A stretch of DNA of 64,000 nucleotides from Haloarchaeobius sp. FL176 (GTDB lineage: Archaea > Halobacteriota > Halobacteria > Halobacteriales > Natrialbaceae). Each line of letters opens with the position of its first letter. Position 1 is the first letter of the stretch. Shown piece after piece: positions 37,248-47,100 of the stretch. Under the pieces are notes generated by a model. That model ran no database searches. It saw only the letters and a list, made by a program, of their open reading frames with translations, and had not been told where the DNA came from. The position numbers were made by a program, and so were the translations under genes. The stretch spans positions 124,001-188,000 of the forward strand of contig NZ_JANJYH010000003.1 in assembly GCF_024609245.1 (NCBI RefSeq), written 5' to 3'.

Positions 37248-38228
37248 GTGAACGTCAGGAACGTCCTCCCGCGCGACGCGATCCCGAGCGTCGACGACCC
37301 GACCTACGTCCCAATCGCCGAGTACGACGGCGACAGCGACGACGAGGTGGTCCTCGTCGACGGCGAGCCAGCGCGTGCCTGCCCCGTCCGGTACCTGCAC
37401 TACCACGAGATCGTCAACGCGGAGGACTCGGATGGCAGTCGCATCGCCGTCACGTGGTGTCCCCTCTGCGGGAGCGCCGTCGTCTACGACCGTGTCGTGG
37501 ACACGGGCGATGGTGCGGCCCCTCGAACGCTCACCTTCGGCGTCTCCGGCAAGCTGGCGGACGACGACCTCGTGATGTACGACCGGGAGACCGAGAGCGA
37601 ATGGAAACAGAGTCGCGGCGTCGCGATCGACGGCCCGCTCTCCGGCGTCGAGCTCACCGTCCTCCCAGCCGCGATGACGACCGTCGGCCGCTTCCGCGAC
37701 GCGAACCCCGACGGTGAGGTGCTCGCCCCGCCGGGCGGCGAGAGCGAGGCCGCCGGCGCGGGCGACGAGCCAGAACCCATCGACTACGACGTGGCCCCGT
37801 ACGAGCGCTACTTCGAGATGGACGGCTTCGGGCTCGCTGCCCACCGTGGTACCGGCGGCGAACGTAACTGGGACCGCAGGGACCTCGACCCGAAGGCCGT
37901 CGTCCTCGGCCTCACCGTCGACGACGATGCGCTCGGGTTCCCGCTCCCCCGGGTCGAGGCGAACGGGAGCGTCGCGGGGACGACCGTCGGCGACCACGAC
38001 GTGGTCGTCTTCGCCACCGAGGCCGGCATCCACGCGTTCGAGAACCCGGGGCTCGCGTTCGAGCGCACCGTCGAGCCCGGGACGTTCGTCGCCGACGGCG
38101 CGCGCTGGGACGGCGCGACCGGCGAGAGCGACGACGGCCGTGCACTGGAGCGACTGGCGAGCCGCCGGCTGTTCGCGTTCGCCTGGCAGGACGACCACGG
38201 CCCCGACGCCTTCTACGAGAACGAGTAG
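37248..38228 (+). CDS. DUF3179-domain protein
   Basis: A 326-residue protein of the DUF3179 family. Recognisable parts are RACPVRYLHYHEIVND-like (ARACPVRYLHYHEIVN), the Cys pair VTWCPLCGSAVVYDR, and LVMYDRETESEWKQSRGVAIDG. No signal peptide is seen although many relatives are exported. Function is unknown; the CPLC pair and conserved His/Tyr residues may bind a metal or haem-like cofactor. Confidence 0.85.
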   Translation: MNVRNVLPRDAIPSVDDPTYVPIAEYDGDSDDEVVLVDGEPARACPVRYLHYHEIVNAEDSDGSRIAVTWCPLCGSAVVYDRVVDTGDGAAPRTLTFGVSGKLADDDLVMYDRETESEWKQSRGVAIDGPLSGVELTVLPAAMTTVGRFRDANPDGEVLAPPGGESEAAGAGDEPEPIDYDVAPYERYFEMDGFGLAAHRGTGGERNWDRRDLDPKAVVLGLTVDDDALGFPLPRVEANGSVAGTTVGDHDVVVFATEAGIHAFENPGLAFERTVEPGTFVADGARWDGATGESDDGRALERLASRRLFAFAWQDDHGPDAFYENE

Positions 38229-38255
38229 TCCGCGACCGCGACGTTCGGCGAGTCG

Positions 38256-38435
38256 TTACTCGTCGTCGTCTTTCATCTGCTCGAGCTGCCCGACGAGGTC
38301 CTCGTTCGACATCTCCCCCTGGTCGAACGAGACCTCACCCTCGTGGTCGTGCTCGTGGACGGTGACCGCGTCGTCCTCGTCGATGTCGCTGTTCTGGTCC
38401 TGTTGTTCGGATTCGTCGTAGCTCCCAAAGCCCAT
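38256..38435 (-). CDS. Small acidic haloarchaeal protein (DUF5786-like)
   Basis: A 59-residue very acidic protein starting MGFGSYDESEQQDQ, a start shared by a haloarchaea-only family of unknown function, and ending in a helix (SNEDLVGQLEQMKDD). The downstream-facing genes are convergent. Confidence 0.75.
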   Translation of the reverse strand: MGFGSYDESEQQDQNSDIDEDDAVTVHEHDHEGEVSFDQGEMSNEDLVGQLEQMKDDDE

Positions 38436-38511
38436 TGGATTCGTATGGACGGGCGTCAACTATGAAAAAGGTCCGTTCTCGCCCCGGCACAAAGTGAACA
38501 ATGTGTTAGAG

Positions 38512-38616
38512 TAGCCCCGGGCGGATTCGAACCGCCGTCATAGGCTCTCTTCCGCAGACGGACGGAGTCCATCCACGTCCAAAGGCCCATATGATTGGCC
38601 ACTACACCACGGGACT
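38512..38616 (-). tRNA. tRNA-Gln (UUG) with intron
   Basis: The precursor is 105 nt. The acceptor AGTCCCG pairs with CGGGGCT (one T-G wobble) and the discriminator is A. The anticodon loop is CTTTGGA, with anticodon TTG. An insertion of about 32 nt (complement 38547-38578) sits directly 3' of position 37, the canonical archaeal intron site; removing it restores the GGGC/GCCT anticodon stem. Haloarchaeal tRNA-Gln genes are known to carry an intron of this size. Confidence 0.92.
38547..38578 (-). other. tRNA-Gln intron
   Basis: About 32 nt between anticodon-loop positions 37 and 38, assigned by restoring the mature cloverleaf. It should be removed by the bulge-helix-bulge endonuclease; the exact cut points could shift by a base. 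Confidence 0.8.
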
Positions 38617-38639
38617 GCGAGTTGCCGTAAGCGATGACG

Positions 38640-38651
38640 ATACAATAAGAT
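38640..38651 (-). promoter_or_regulatory. Promoter of tRNA-Gln
   Basis: On the minus strand TCTTATTGTA is centred about 29 bp before the tRNA 5' end, a TATA-box position. Confidence 0.5.
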
Positions 38652-38782
38652 TATCTTTCAGTCGTCAGTTCCGGAGGCACCACGGCTCCTTGTTCAACGA
38701 GGCGATGATAGGAACGCCACAGGGAGACGACCTCTCAGCAGAAGAACACACGTACGACGCCGGAGTGAAACCGAAGCCGAGC

Positions 38783-39217
38783 TCAGTCCGCGCTCTCGCC
38801 GGCGGGGGCCTCGAGGTAGCAGCACTGGTCGGCCTCGGCGTCGAAGCAGTCGGGGCACTCTTCCCGCCGGTCGATGATGGTGTCGAGCCGTTCGGCGACG
38901 GTGTCGTCGATGACAGCCTCCAGGGCGCTGGCCTCGCCGCGGTAGTCCTCGACCTCGAGGACGTTCGCGAGGAAGCGCTCGATGATGCAGTACGTCTGGA
39001 GGGCGTCCTCGGCGCGGACGATTCCGTCGTCGGTGAGCGTCGCCCCCTTGTACTTCTCGTGGTCGACGAGGCCCCGGTCCTGGAGCTTGCCGACCATCTC
39101 GTTGACGCTGGCCGGCGAGACGTCGAGCATGTCCGCCAGCGCGCCCGTCGCTGCCGGCCCGTCTTCCATCCGTTGCACCAGGTAGATCGCCTTGAGGTAC
39201 TGGTCTGCGGTGTTCAT
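38783..39217 (-). CDS. DtxR-family metal-dependent regulator, short form
   Basis: A 144-residue regulator with winged helix (NTADQYLKAIYLVQRME, SPASVNEMVGKLQDRGLV) and a dimerisation part with His/Glu/Asp/Cys residues, but no SH3-like domain. The tail carries a cysteine cluster (CPDCFDAEADQCC) absent from the longer regulator at 33335, perhaps a zinc or iron site. It starts 10 bp after a ferritin-like gene, so they form one unit. Confidence 0.88.
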   Translation of the reverse strand: MNTADQYLKAIYLVQRMEDGPAATGALADMLDVSPASVNEMVGKLQDRGLVDHEKYKGATLTDDGIVRAEDALQTYCIIERFLANVLEVEDYRGEASALEAVIDDTVAERLDTIIDRREECPDCFDAEADQCCYLEAPAGESAD

Positions 39218-39227
39218 CGGTGGGTTC

Positions 39228-39722
39228 TCACGCTCGTCGCTCCATGATCTCGGTCACGTCCTCGACGCCCTCGGCCTCCTCCTCGCGGATCTGACGGAGC
39301 GTGTCGAGTACCTGCTCGCGGTCGATGCTGAACTCGCTCTCGCTCGCCTCGATGGCCTCGATGAGGTCGTCGTAGAACTTGTACGCGGTCTCCTCGTTGC
39401 AGAGCTGGTCGTACAGCAGGCCGTCGAAGTCCTCCGGTTTGGTCTGGGCGTACTGCGCCTCGACCAGCTTGTTGATCTCCTCGTAGGGGACCGTCTCGGC
39501 ATCGAGCTCCTCGATGAGTGCCTCGAGTCGGCTGCGGTGCTCTGCTGACTCCTCGGCGGCGTGCTCGAGGAGGTGGCGAACGTCGTCGTCGACGCCCTCC
39601 TCGTCCTCGAAGGAGTCGAGATGATGGTACGCGCGGGATTCGACCACCTCCTCCAGCACCGCCCCGATCTGCAGGAGACGGGCGAGCTGGTGGTCGGTCG
39701 CGACGCGCTGCCCCAGGCTCAT
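39228..39722 (-). CDS. Ferritin-like/rubrerythrin-like protein
   Basis: A 164-residue all-helical protein with ferritin-like carboxylate patterns: IGAVLEEVVESRAYHHLD, HAAEESAEHRSRLEALIEEL, and LCNEETAYKFYDDLIEAIEAS. The E-x-x-H type pairs suggest a di-iron site for iron storage or peroxide removal, but it lacks rubredoxin cysteines. It is co-transcribed with a DtxR-type regulator. Confidence 0.72.
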   Translation of the reverse strand: MSLGQRVATDHQLARLLQIGAVLEEVVESRAYHHLDSFEDEEGVDDDVRHLLEHAAEESAEHRSRLEALIEELDAETVPYEEINKLVEAQYAQTKPEDFDGLLYDQLCNEETAYKFYDDLIEAIEASESEFSIDREQVLDTLRQIREEEAEGVEDVTEIMERRA

Positions 39723-39743
39723 GTCCCAATGGCAGGGACGGGG

Positions 39744-39753
39744 CTACCTAACT
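39744..39753 (-). promoter_or_regulatory. TTAGG-type half-site before the ferritin-like gene
   Basis: AGTTAGGTAG on the minus strand lies 22-31 bp before the ATG at 39722, where the TATA box should be. TTAGG matches the half-site of DtxR-type operators; the other half is not evident. Confidence 0.35.
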
Positions 39754-39883
39754 CTTGCTGACTGTGCGGGCGGGGTTCGGCCGCACGACGATACGGGACC
39801 AACCGACTGGCGCGCGGCTGGCGCGACTGCGCGACCGTACGACCGATCACAAAACATACACTGGACGCCGATGGTGATGAGAT

Positions 39884-40264
39884 ATGCCACAACGGCGGCA
39901 CGTCGCTGGTGCTGGGACGGGAGTGACCGTTTCGCTGCTCGCTGCACTCGCCGTCATCGAGACTGTCGACATCGAGTTCACCGGGCTGATGGGGGTGCCC
40001 GTCGGCGTCGTCAGCGGCTCGGTGGTCCTCGTTGCCGTCGTTGCCGGCTACGACCATCTCGGACGGTGGCTGCGGACGGTCGTCGATGCCGTCGCCGGGT
40101 TCGGGTTCGGAGTACTCGTGGGCTACCCCGCAATCGTCCTCGTTACCGACCCCGTCCCCGGGCTGCCAGTTCGGCAGATGCTCACCGTTGCAGCCCTCGT
40201 TGGACTGGTGTTCGCGGCCGCTGTTTCGATAGTGACGGCAGATACTGATGGAAGAGCTTCCTGA
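39884..40264 (+). CDS. Small haloarchaeal membrane protein
   Basis: A 126-residue protein with four hydrophobic helices (about 12-26, 32-53, 67-86, 95-116) and short polar turns. It has no recognised motif. The first Met at 39884 follows an A/T-rich stretch (CAAAACATACA) that may be its promoter. Function unknown. Confidence 0.65.
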   Translation: MPQRRHVAGAGTGVTVSLLAALAVIETVDIEFTGLMGVPVGVVSGSVVLVAVVAGYDHLGRWLRTVVDAVAGFGFGVLVGYPAIVLVTDPVPGLPVRQMLTVAALVGLVFAAAVSIVTADTDGRAS

Positions 40265-40321
40265 GTGGCTCAACTGTCGCATCGCCGCCCTCTTCGCATC
40301 GACTGGTAACTCGGGTGAAAC

Positions 40322-40341
40322 ACCGCAAAGAGAACGAAAAC
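40322..40341 (-). terminator. T-rich terminator after sufD
   Basis: On the minus strand GGTTTTCGTTCTCTTT lies 22-40 bp after the sufD stop; runs of T are the usual archaeal termination signal. Confidence 0.45.
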
Positions 40342-40362
40342 CGCCGAATGGAGTCCGCAGCT

Positions 40363-41574
40363 CTAGTTCCGCAGGCGTTCGGCGACGAGCTCCTCGATGT
40401 CGTCGCTGAGTTCGTCGACGGCGACCTCCTCGAGGACGGGGACGAAGAAGCCCTCGACGAGCATGTTGCGGGCGCTGCGCGGGTCGACACCGCGGCTGGT
40501 CATGTAGAACAGGTCCTGTTTGTCGACCTGCCCGACCGTGGCGGAGTGGCTGGCCTCGGTGTCGTGGTTGTTGATGATGAGCTTCGGGGAGGCGTCGGCC
40601 TCGGACTCGTCGGAGAGCATCAGCGTGTTCTCGCGCTGGTAGCTGCTGGTGTTCCAGGCGTCGCGGCCGACGTCCTGCACGCCCTCGTACACCGAACGGG
40701 CGCGGTCGTCGAGCACGCCGCGGGTGACGAGGTCGGCGGTGGTGTGCTCGGCGCGGTGCCAGACCCGACTGTTGATGTCGAAGTGCTGGTCGTCGTGGCC
40801 GAAGAACGCGCCGACGATGTGGCTCTCGGCGCCGTCGCCGTCGAGCGTCGTCTCGACCTCGCTCTTGGTCAGGCGCGAGCCCATGTTGGCCTCGATCCAG
40901 TTCACGTCGGCGTACGTGTCGGCGGTGCCGCGCTTGAGCGTGTAGTTGTACGTCTCGTCGTCGAGGTTCTGGAGGCTCCCGTACTGAACGTGGGAGTTCT
41001 CGCCGGCCGCGACCTCGACGATACCGCTGTAGTAGCGCTCGCCCTCGACCGCGTCACCCGTCGACTGGCGTTCGAGGATGGTGACCGAGGACGACTCCTC
41101 GGTGACGACGAGCGTGTAGTTGAACAGCGACTGGCTGTTCATCGTCGTCCGGATCTTCACGTCCTCGGCGTCGACGCCCTCGGGCACGTAGACGACGGTG
41201 CCGTCGGTAAAGAGAGCGGTCGAGAGCGCGGTGAGGTAGTTCTCCTCGGGGTCGACGACGCTCCCGAACCGTTCTTCGAGGAGGTCGCCGTGCTCGGCGA
41301 CGGCGTCGCTCCACTCGAGGACCTCGATGCCCTCGGCGCTCACGCGCTCCTTGTCCTGGGCCGCGTTGAGCGGGTCGACGAAGCTCTCGAAGTCGAGCGC
41401 GTCGAGGTTCGTCCAGTCTCGCCCCGGCGTCCGGATGACGTCCGGCATCTCGAGGTCGTCGAGCGCGTCGAGGGCCTCGAGCCGGGTCTCGAGGAGCCAC
41501 TCCGGCTCGCCGAGCTGCTCGGAGATCTGCTCCACCTGGTCTCGTGTGAGGTTGGCGTGTACCTGTGTGCTCAT
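40363..41574 (-). CDS. sufD: Fe-S cluster assembly protein SufD
   Basis: A 403-residue SufB/SufD-family scaffold protein, with the beta-helix region SSVTILERQSTGDAVEGERYYSG and the conserved C-terminal motif FYMTSRGVDPRSARNMLVEGFFVP. With SufB and SufC it builds iron-sulphur clusters. It is the last gene of the operon, 2 bp after the sufB stop. Confidence 0.95.
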   Translation of the reverse strand: MSTQVHANLTRDQVEQISEQLGEPEWLLETRLEALDALDDLEMPDVIRTPGRDWTNLDALDFESFVDPLNAAQDKERVSAEGIEVLEWSDAVAEHGDLLEERFGSVVDPEENYLTALSTALFTDGTVVYVPEGVDAEDVKIRTTMNSQSLFNYTLVVTEESSSVTILERQSTGDAVEGERYYSGIVEVAAGENSHVQYGSLQNLDDETYNYTLKRGTADTYADVNWIEANMGSRLTKSEVETTLDGDGAESHIVGAFFGHDDQHFDINSRVWHRAEHTTADLVTRGVLDDRARSVYEGVQDVGRDAWNTSSYQRENTLMLSDESEADASPKLIINNHDTEASHSATVGQVDKQDLFYMTSRGVDPRSARNMLVEGFFVPVLEEVAVDELSDDIEELVAERLRN

Positions 41575-41576
41575 GA

Positions 41577-43007
41577 TTATCCGAGGCTCCCCTCCATCTC
41601 GAGCTCGATGAGGCGGTTGAGTTCGACCGCGTACTCGATGGGCAGCTCCTCCGTGATTGGCTCGATGAAGCCGGCGACGATCATCTGCTTGGCGTCGTCG
41701 TCGTCCAGTCCGCGGGACTGGAGGTAGAAGACGTCCTCGTCGCCGATCTTGCCGACGGTCGCCTCGTGGGCGACGTCGACCTTCGACTCCTGGATCTCCA
41801 TGTACGGCATCGTGTCCGAGGTGGACTCGTTGTCGAACATGAGCGCGTCACACTCGACGGACGTGGAGGAGTTCTCCGCGCCGTCGGCGATGTGAACGAG
41901 GCCGCGGTAGTTCGTACGGCCGCCGTCCTTCGAGATGGACTTGGACTCGATTGTCGACTTCGTGTCGGGCGCGTTGTGGTACACCTTCGCGCCGGTGTCG
42001 ATGTTCTGGCCCTCGCCGGCGAACGCGATGGTGATGTGGTTGTCAGTCGCGCCGCGGCCCTTCAGGATGGTCGCCGGGTAGAGCATGGTCGCCTTCGAGC
42101 CCATGCTGCCGGAGACCCACTCCATCGTGCCCTCCTCCTCGACGATGGCACGCTTCGTGTTCAGGTTGTACGTGTTCTTCGACCAGTTCTGCACGGTCGA
42201 GTACTGGACGTGGGCGTTCTCGCCGACGAACACCTCGACGCCGCCGGAGTGCAGGTTGAACGCGGAGTACTTCGGGGCGGAACAGCCCTCGATGTAGTGC
42301 ACTTCGGAGTTCTCCTCGGCGATGATGAGCGTGTGCTCGAACTGGCCCATCCCCTCGGAGTTCATCCGGAAGTACGCCTGGACGGGCATGTTGACGGTCG
42401 TGTCCTCGGGAATGTAGACGAACGAGCCGCCGGACCAGATGGCTCCGTGGAGCGCCGCGAACTTGTTGTCGCTCGGGGGGACGCACTTCGTCATGAAGTA
42501 CTCCTTGACGATCTCTTCGTGCTCCTGGACCGCCTTGTCCATGTCACAGAAGATGACGCCCTTCTCCTCCCACTGCTCCTGCATGTTCTGGTAGACGATC
42601 TCGGACTCGTACTGCGCACCGACGCCGGAGAGCGCGTTCTTCTCGGCTTCCGGGATGCCCAGCTTGTCGAACGTGTCCTGGATCTCGTCCGGGAGGTCTT
42701 CCCAGTTCTCCGCGCCGCCGCGTGTCTCGATGTCCGGCCGGATGTACGGGACGATCTCGTCGATGTCGACCTCGCTCAGGTCGGGCTGGCCCGGCCAGTC
42801 GGTCGGCATCGGCATCTGCTGGAACTGCTTCAGCGCCCGCAGCCGGCGCTCGTACATCCACTCGGGCTCGTCCTTGTCCTCCGAGATGAGACGGATGGTC
42901 TCCTCGGTCAGACCCTTCTCGGTCTGGAAGGCGGAATTCTCCTCCTTCTTGAACTCGAACCGGGCTTCAGTGTCGGTCTCTTTGAGGTGGTCTTGATCGG
43001 AACTCAT
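41577..43007 (-). CDS. sufB: Fe-S cluster assembly protein SufB
   Basis: A 476-residue SufB. It carries the conserved SGGSFVYIPEDTTVNMPVQA region, the EGCSAPKYSAFNLHSGGVEV segment with a cysteine, and the tail FYLQSRGLDDDDAKQMIVAGFIEP. SufB is the main scaffold with SufC as ATPase. It lies 28 bp after sufC in the order C-B-D. Confidence 0.96.
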   Translation of the reverse strand: MSSDQDHLKETDTEARFEFKKEENSAFQTEKGLTEETIRLISEDKDEPEWMYERRLRALKQFQQMPMPTDWPGQPDLSEVDIDEIVPYIRPDIETRGGAENWEDLPDEIQDTFDKLGIPEAEKNALSGVGAQYESEIVYQNMQEQWEEKGVIFCDMDKAVQEHEEIVKEYFMTKCVPPSDNKFAALHGAIWSGGSFVYIPEDTTVNMPVQAYFRMNSEGMGQFEHTLIIAEENSEVHYIEGCSAPKYSAFNLHSGGVEVFVGENAHVQYSTVQNWSKNTYNLNTKRAIVEEEGTMEWVSGSMGSKATMLYPATILKGRGATDNHITIAFAGEGQNIDTGAKVYHNAPDTKSTIESKSISKDGGRTNYRGLVHIADGAENSSTSVECDALMFDNESTSDTMPYMEIQESKVDVAHEATVGKIGDEDVFYLQSRGLDDDDAKQMIVAGFIEPITEELPIEYAVELNRLIELEMEGSLG

Positions 43008-43035
43008 GGTTGTGATGTAGTGGTGTCGGGGTGGT

Positions 43036-43950
43036 TTACGCGGTGCCGTAGACCTCGTCGCGGACCCAGTCGTAGCCCTCGTCCTCGAGCTGCTCTGCGA
43101 GCTCGGGGCCGCCGGACTTCGCGATGCGGCCGTCGATCATGACGTGGACGTGGTCGGGTTCGACGTAGTCGAGGATGCGCTGGTAGTGGGTGATCTGCAG
43201 GACACCCGTGCCCTGCTCGTCGCGGAGCGCGTTGATGCCGTGGGAGACGTCCTGCAGGCGGTCGATGTCCAGCCCGGAGTCGATCTCGTCGAGCACCGCG
43301 ATGCTCGGCTCGAGGATTGCCGCCTGGAGCACCTCGTTCTGCTTCTTCTCGCCGCCGGAGAAGCCGGCGTTGAGGTATCGCTGGGCGAACTTCTCGTCCA
43401 TGTCCAGCTGCTCCATCTTCTGCTGGAGGAGCTTCTGGAACTCGGCGACGCCGACGTCACCCTCGTCCGCTGCACCCTCCATCGGGGAGGTGTCGTAGCC
43501 CTCGTCCTCCTCCTCTGCTGCCTCTTCCTCCTCGTCGTCCTCGAAGAGCTCCTCGCGCTCCTCGAGCTTCGCGTTGAGAGCGGTGCGGAGGAAGTTCGTC
43601 ATCGTGACGCCCTCGATCTCGGCGGGGTACTGGAAGCCGAGGAAGATGCCGAGCGCGGCGCGCTCGTTGGGTTCGAGGTCGAGCAGGTCCCATGTTCGCT
43701 TGTCTTCGGGGATGTCGAAGTCCTCGCCGAAGTCGCCCTGTTCGAGGTGGAGTAGTACCTGACCCTCTGTCACTTCGTAGGCCGGGTGCCCGGCGACGAT
43801 CTTCGCCGTCGTGGACTTCCCGGAGCCGTTCGGTCCCATCAGGGCGTGGATCTCGCCGGATTCGACCTCGAGGTCGACACCGTCGAGAATCTTCTCGCCA
43901 TCGTCTTCTGCAACGCTCGCGTGGAGATTGTTGAGTTCGAGTTTTGCCAT
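43036..43950 (-). CDS. sufC: Fe-S cluster assembly ATPase SufC
   Basis: A 304-residue ABC ATPase. Walker A is GPNGSGKST near residue 40, the signature FSGGEKKQNEVLQAA, and Walker B IAVLDEIDSGLD. Compared with bacterial SufC (about 250 residues) it has an acidic insertion of roughly 35 residues before the signature (FEDDEEEEAAEEEDEG) typical of haloarchaea. It energises SufBD. First gene of the operon. Confidence 0.95.
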   Translation of the reverse strand: MAKLELNNLHASVAEDDGEKILDGVDLEVESGEIHALMGPNGSGKSTTAKIVAGHPAYEVTEGQVLLHLEQGDFGEDFDIPEDKRTWDLLDLEPNERAALGIFLGFQYPAEIEGVTMTNFLRTALNAKLEEREELFEDDEEEEAAEEEDEGYDTSPMEGAADEGDVGVAEFQKLLQQKMEQLDMDEKFAQRYLNAGFSGGEKKQNEVLQAAILEPSIAVLDEIDSGLDIDRLQDVSHGINALRDEQGTGVLQITHYQRILDYVEPDHVHVMIDGRIAKSGGPELAEQLEDEGYDWVRDEVYGTA

Positions 43951-44032
43951 GCTGGCTACCTCTTAGTGTTCTAGCGATAGGGTGTCGGCCCCATAATCCT
44001 TGCGTATTCCCGTGTCTCTGATTCGCATATCG

Positions 44033-44038
44033 AAAAAA
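44033..44038 (-). terminator. T-tract terminator after polB
   Basis: Six consecutive T on the minus strand, about 65 bp downstream of the polB stop, within the AT-rich gap before sufC. Confidence 0.5.
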
Positions 44039-44102
44039 TTTGTTCACGATTATAGAATCGGGTATGGCAGCGGTGTGGGGGCTTGACACTCCGATTCAGG
44101 GC

Positions 44103-47100
44103 CTACATGAAGCTGCCCAGCCCAGTCTGCTCCTGTCCGGTCTTGACCTCCTCCCAGGAGATGCCCAGCGCCTCGATGACCCGGGCGATGGGCCCCTTCA
44201 GCGTCTTGTCGAGCATCTTGTCGTAGTCGACCTCGAACTCCTCCGGAATCTGGTCGGCGTAGTCGAAGCAGATGACGTCCTGTTCGCGCTTGAACTCGCC
44301 GTAGCGGTGGTCCCGCTGCGGGTCGAACTCGCCGGCGTCCTCGAGCTCCTTGAAGTAGTCCGGGTGGACCTTCTGCAGGTAGAGCCGTTTGGGCTTCGAG
44401 CCGCGGTCGAAGTTCGTCCCGAACAGCAGGTTCGCGTACTTCGCGCCGCGGACGTGAGCCGTGTCCGTGTCGTAGTTGTCGATGCGCTTCCCGATACCGC
44501 CCGGGATGGCGATCTCGTCGTAGCTGTACTCGCCAGCCAGGAACCGCTCGATGATGTCGTGGATGTACTCGGTGATCTCGGACTCCTCCGCCCCGCGGAC
44601 CACCTTGTCGATGACCTCGTGCTGGACCTCCTTCGTGATGGGCGCGATGTCCGAGCGCTTGTACTCGAAGCCGGTGATGTCGATGTCGTCGACGTGCTTG
44701 CCCTCCTTCCAGATGATGTGGCCGGCGTAGCGCTTCTTCTTGCCCGCCTGGAAGAACCGCCGGTAGAGCTTCTCGAACTCGATCTGGAAGCGGTGGAACT
44801 CTGCGTTCAACGCATCTCGGGCGAACTCATCGTAGGATTGGTTGATGTGCTCCTCGATATCTTCCGATAGCTGGATCGCCTCATCGGAGTCTACATCACC
44901 GCCGAGACTCATCATCACACTGTCAGTATCTCCGTACGCCACCTCGTGCCCGAGTTCGTTCGCGGACTCCTCGGTGAACTTGATGACCTCTCTGCCGGTT
45001 GCGGTTACGGCAGCTCCCATCTCCTTGTCGTAGAGACGGAATCGGTCCCAGCCGAGCACACCGTAGACCGACTGGCCGACGAACTGGAACATCCCATTGC
45101 GCCCCGCGAGCACCGTGTGGTTGTCCTCGACGGTGACACAGTATGCCCCATCTTCAGCTGTGGCCGTGCTTCCGGAGCGATGCAGCCGGAAACTGTTCTT
45201 TCCGTTTTCGGTGCAGTAAATCCGCCACGAGCCGCTGTCGTGATTGTAGCTCGCGGTCAGTCCAAGGTGCGTACAGAGACGCAGTACGTCGTCGCGGAGC
45301 TGTTCGCTCGAAGTCGTGTAGCGCCAGCTGTTGACCTGACGGTCGCCATCCCCTGCGATGAGCGTGTTCAGGAATCGCTCCTTCTGGTCCCGGCTCAGGT
45401 CGAAAACGAACCCAGGAATCCGTTTTTCGAAGCTGTTTCCACCGCACGTGGTCTCCAGCCAGGTACCGAACAGCTTCGAGGTGAACTGGTACCCGCGGTC
45501 GTCCACGTACGCGTCGAACTCCATCCGGTCGAGCAACGCCCCGATAGCCGTGTGGTCGTCCCCATCCCCACCGTCAGCAATGGCATCCTGTGCGATATGT
45601 ATGGATGTCGCGCTCCCACGGAAGTTCTCGCCGAACTGCTTGTCCTCGGACGTGTAGACCGACCCCTCGGTGATGTACCAGGCGAGCAGTTCGAGGAAAT
45701 CGTCCCCGTCGTAGAACCGCGGAATCCACTTTCGGCCACGTTCCGCGTGGACGTAGAAACTCGAGCAGTGCTCGTCGAGGTACGCGCGGTGCTCTTCGAA
45801 CGTCTCGGCGTCGAAGACGTACCCGGTTCCGTCCTCGCCCTTCTTCTCCATCTTGTCCGGGTAGAAGCCGATTTCTGCAGCCAGCGTGTGGCCATGCACG
45901 TCGTTGTTCGCCCAGACTTCGAACTCACCGTCGAGGAACTCCGTGATGTCCACCCGGTCGAGTCGAGACCCATCGGGACCATCCCACCCGTGGGGAAGTT
46001 CGTAGTGGGAAGCGTCATTGAGGTCGCCAGCCTCGACGAACCGGAAATCGTCCCAGGCTGCACCGTTCCTGTCGTCCTTGCGGACGAGCATCCGGTGGTT
46101 CGGTGTGACGCTGAAATCTATCTTGCTCGTCTGGATGTCGACCATCTCTCCCCGGTAGTCGGGGTACTCGTGCGTTTCGACGACCGGTTTAACCTCCATC
46201 TCCATCGTATCCGGGTCGAGCGAGTACACCTCGTCACCCACATCGAGGTCCCTGATGTTCCGGACACCATGCGGTGTGAGAACGTCAGTATCTGACGAGA
46301 AACAGTTCATGATGACCTTGACAGCGGCCTGCTGCTGGTCGTAGCGCTCGTAGTCCTGGCTGCCGGGGTCGTGCTGGTTCCGCAGCTCCTTCTTCGCCTC
46401 GCGCTCTTCCAGCAGTTCGTCGACCATCGCCCGGATCATCCCGTCCTCGTCCTTCCGGAAGTGGGTGCCGTTGGGGGCGTGGTAGGTCTCCCCGTCGAAC
46501 TCGTCTGGGTCGACCTTCGTCTCCGGGCTGGCGTTAATCGTCACCATGCACATCGGGTAGAGCGACTTCAGGTCGAGCACCGTCACCATCTCCTCGACAC
46601 CCGTGATGGGGTCGAACACTGCGCCGCCCTCGTAGTCCTCGGACTCCTGCTTACCCTTCGAGGGGAGCACGAAGTCGCCGTGGACCTTCTGCAGGACGTA
46701 CATGTCGACCGCGTCACCAGCGGTGGGGGCGTCCTCCAGCTTGCAGCCGACGAACGTGCGCACCTCGTCGTAGAACGAGACGATGTCCTGCTTCGCGTCG
46801 ATCTCGACGCAGAGCTCCACGTCGCGGAGGTTGTACTCCAGCAGCCGGCCGGGGTCGTTCTCCCAGAGGTCGCCGATGTCGCCGGTGTAGCGCTCCTTGC
46901 CGGCGTCGAGTTCGGTCTCGCCGACGGCGTCGAGCCGGTAGGAGTCGAGCTCGGTGAACTGTCGGCTCTTGTAGGCGTACAGCAGGTCGAACACGACGCG
47001 ACCCTTCACGTTCGGGCCGCCCCAGCCCGAGCGCCAGACCTCGTTCACCCGGGAGAGCCGGTTCGGGTCGATGTCTTGGTCGTGCATCGTCGAGTCGAGT

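Larger units (their letters stand above)
38436..38782. other. Gap holding tRNA-Gln
   Basis: Besides the tRNA at 38512-38616 and its promoter, the gap shows no convincing reading frame. Sequence from 38651 to 38782 has no repeats or conserved-looking elements that I can identify. Confidence 0.5.
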
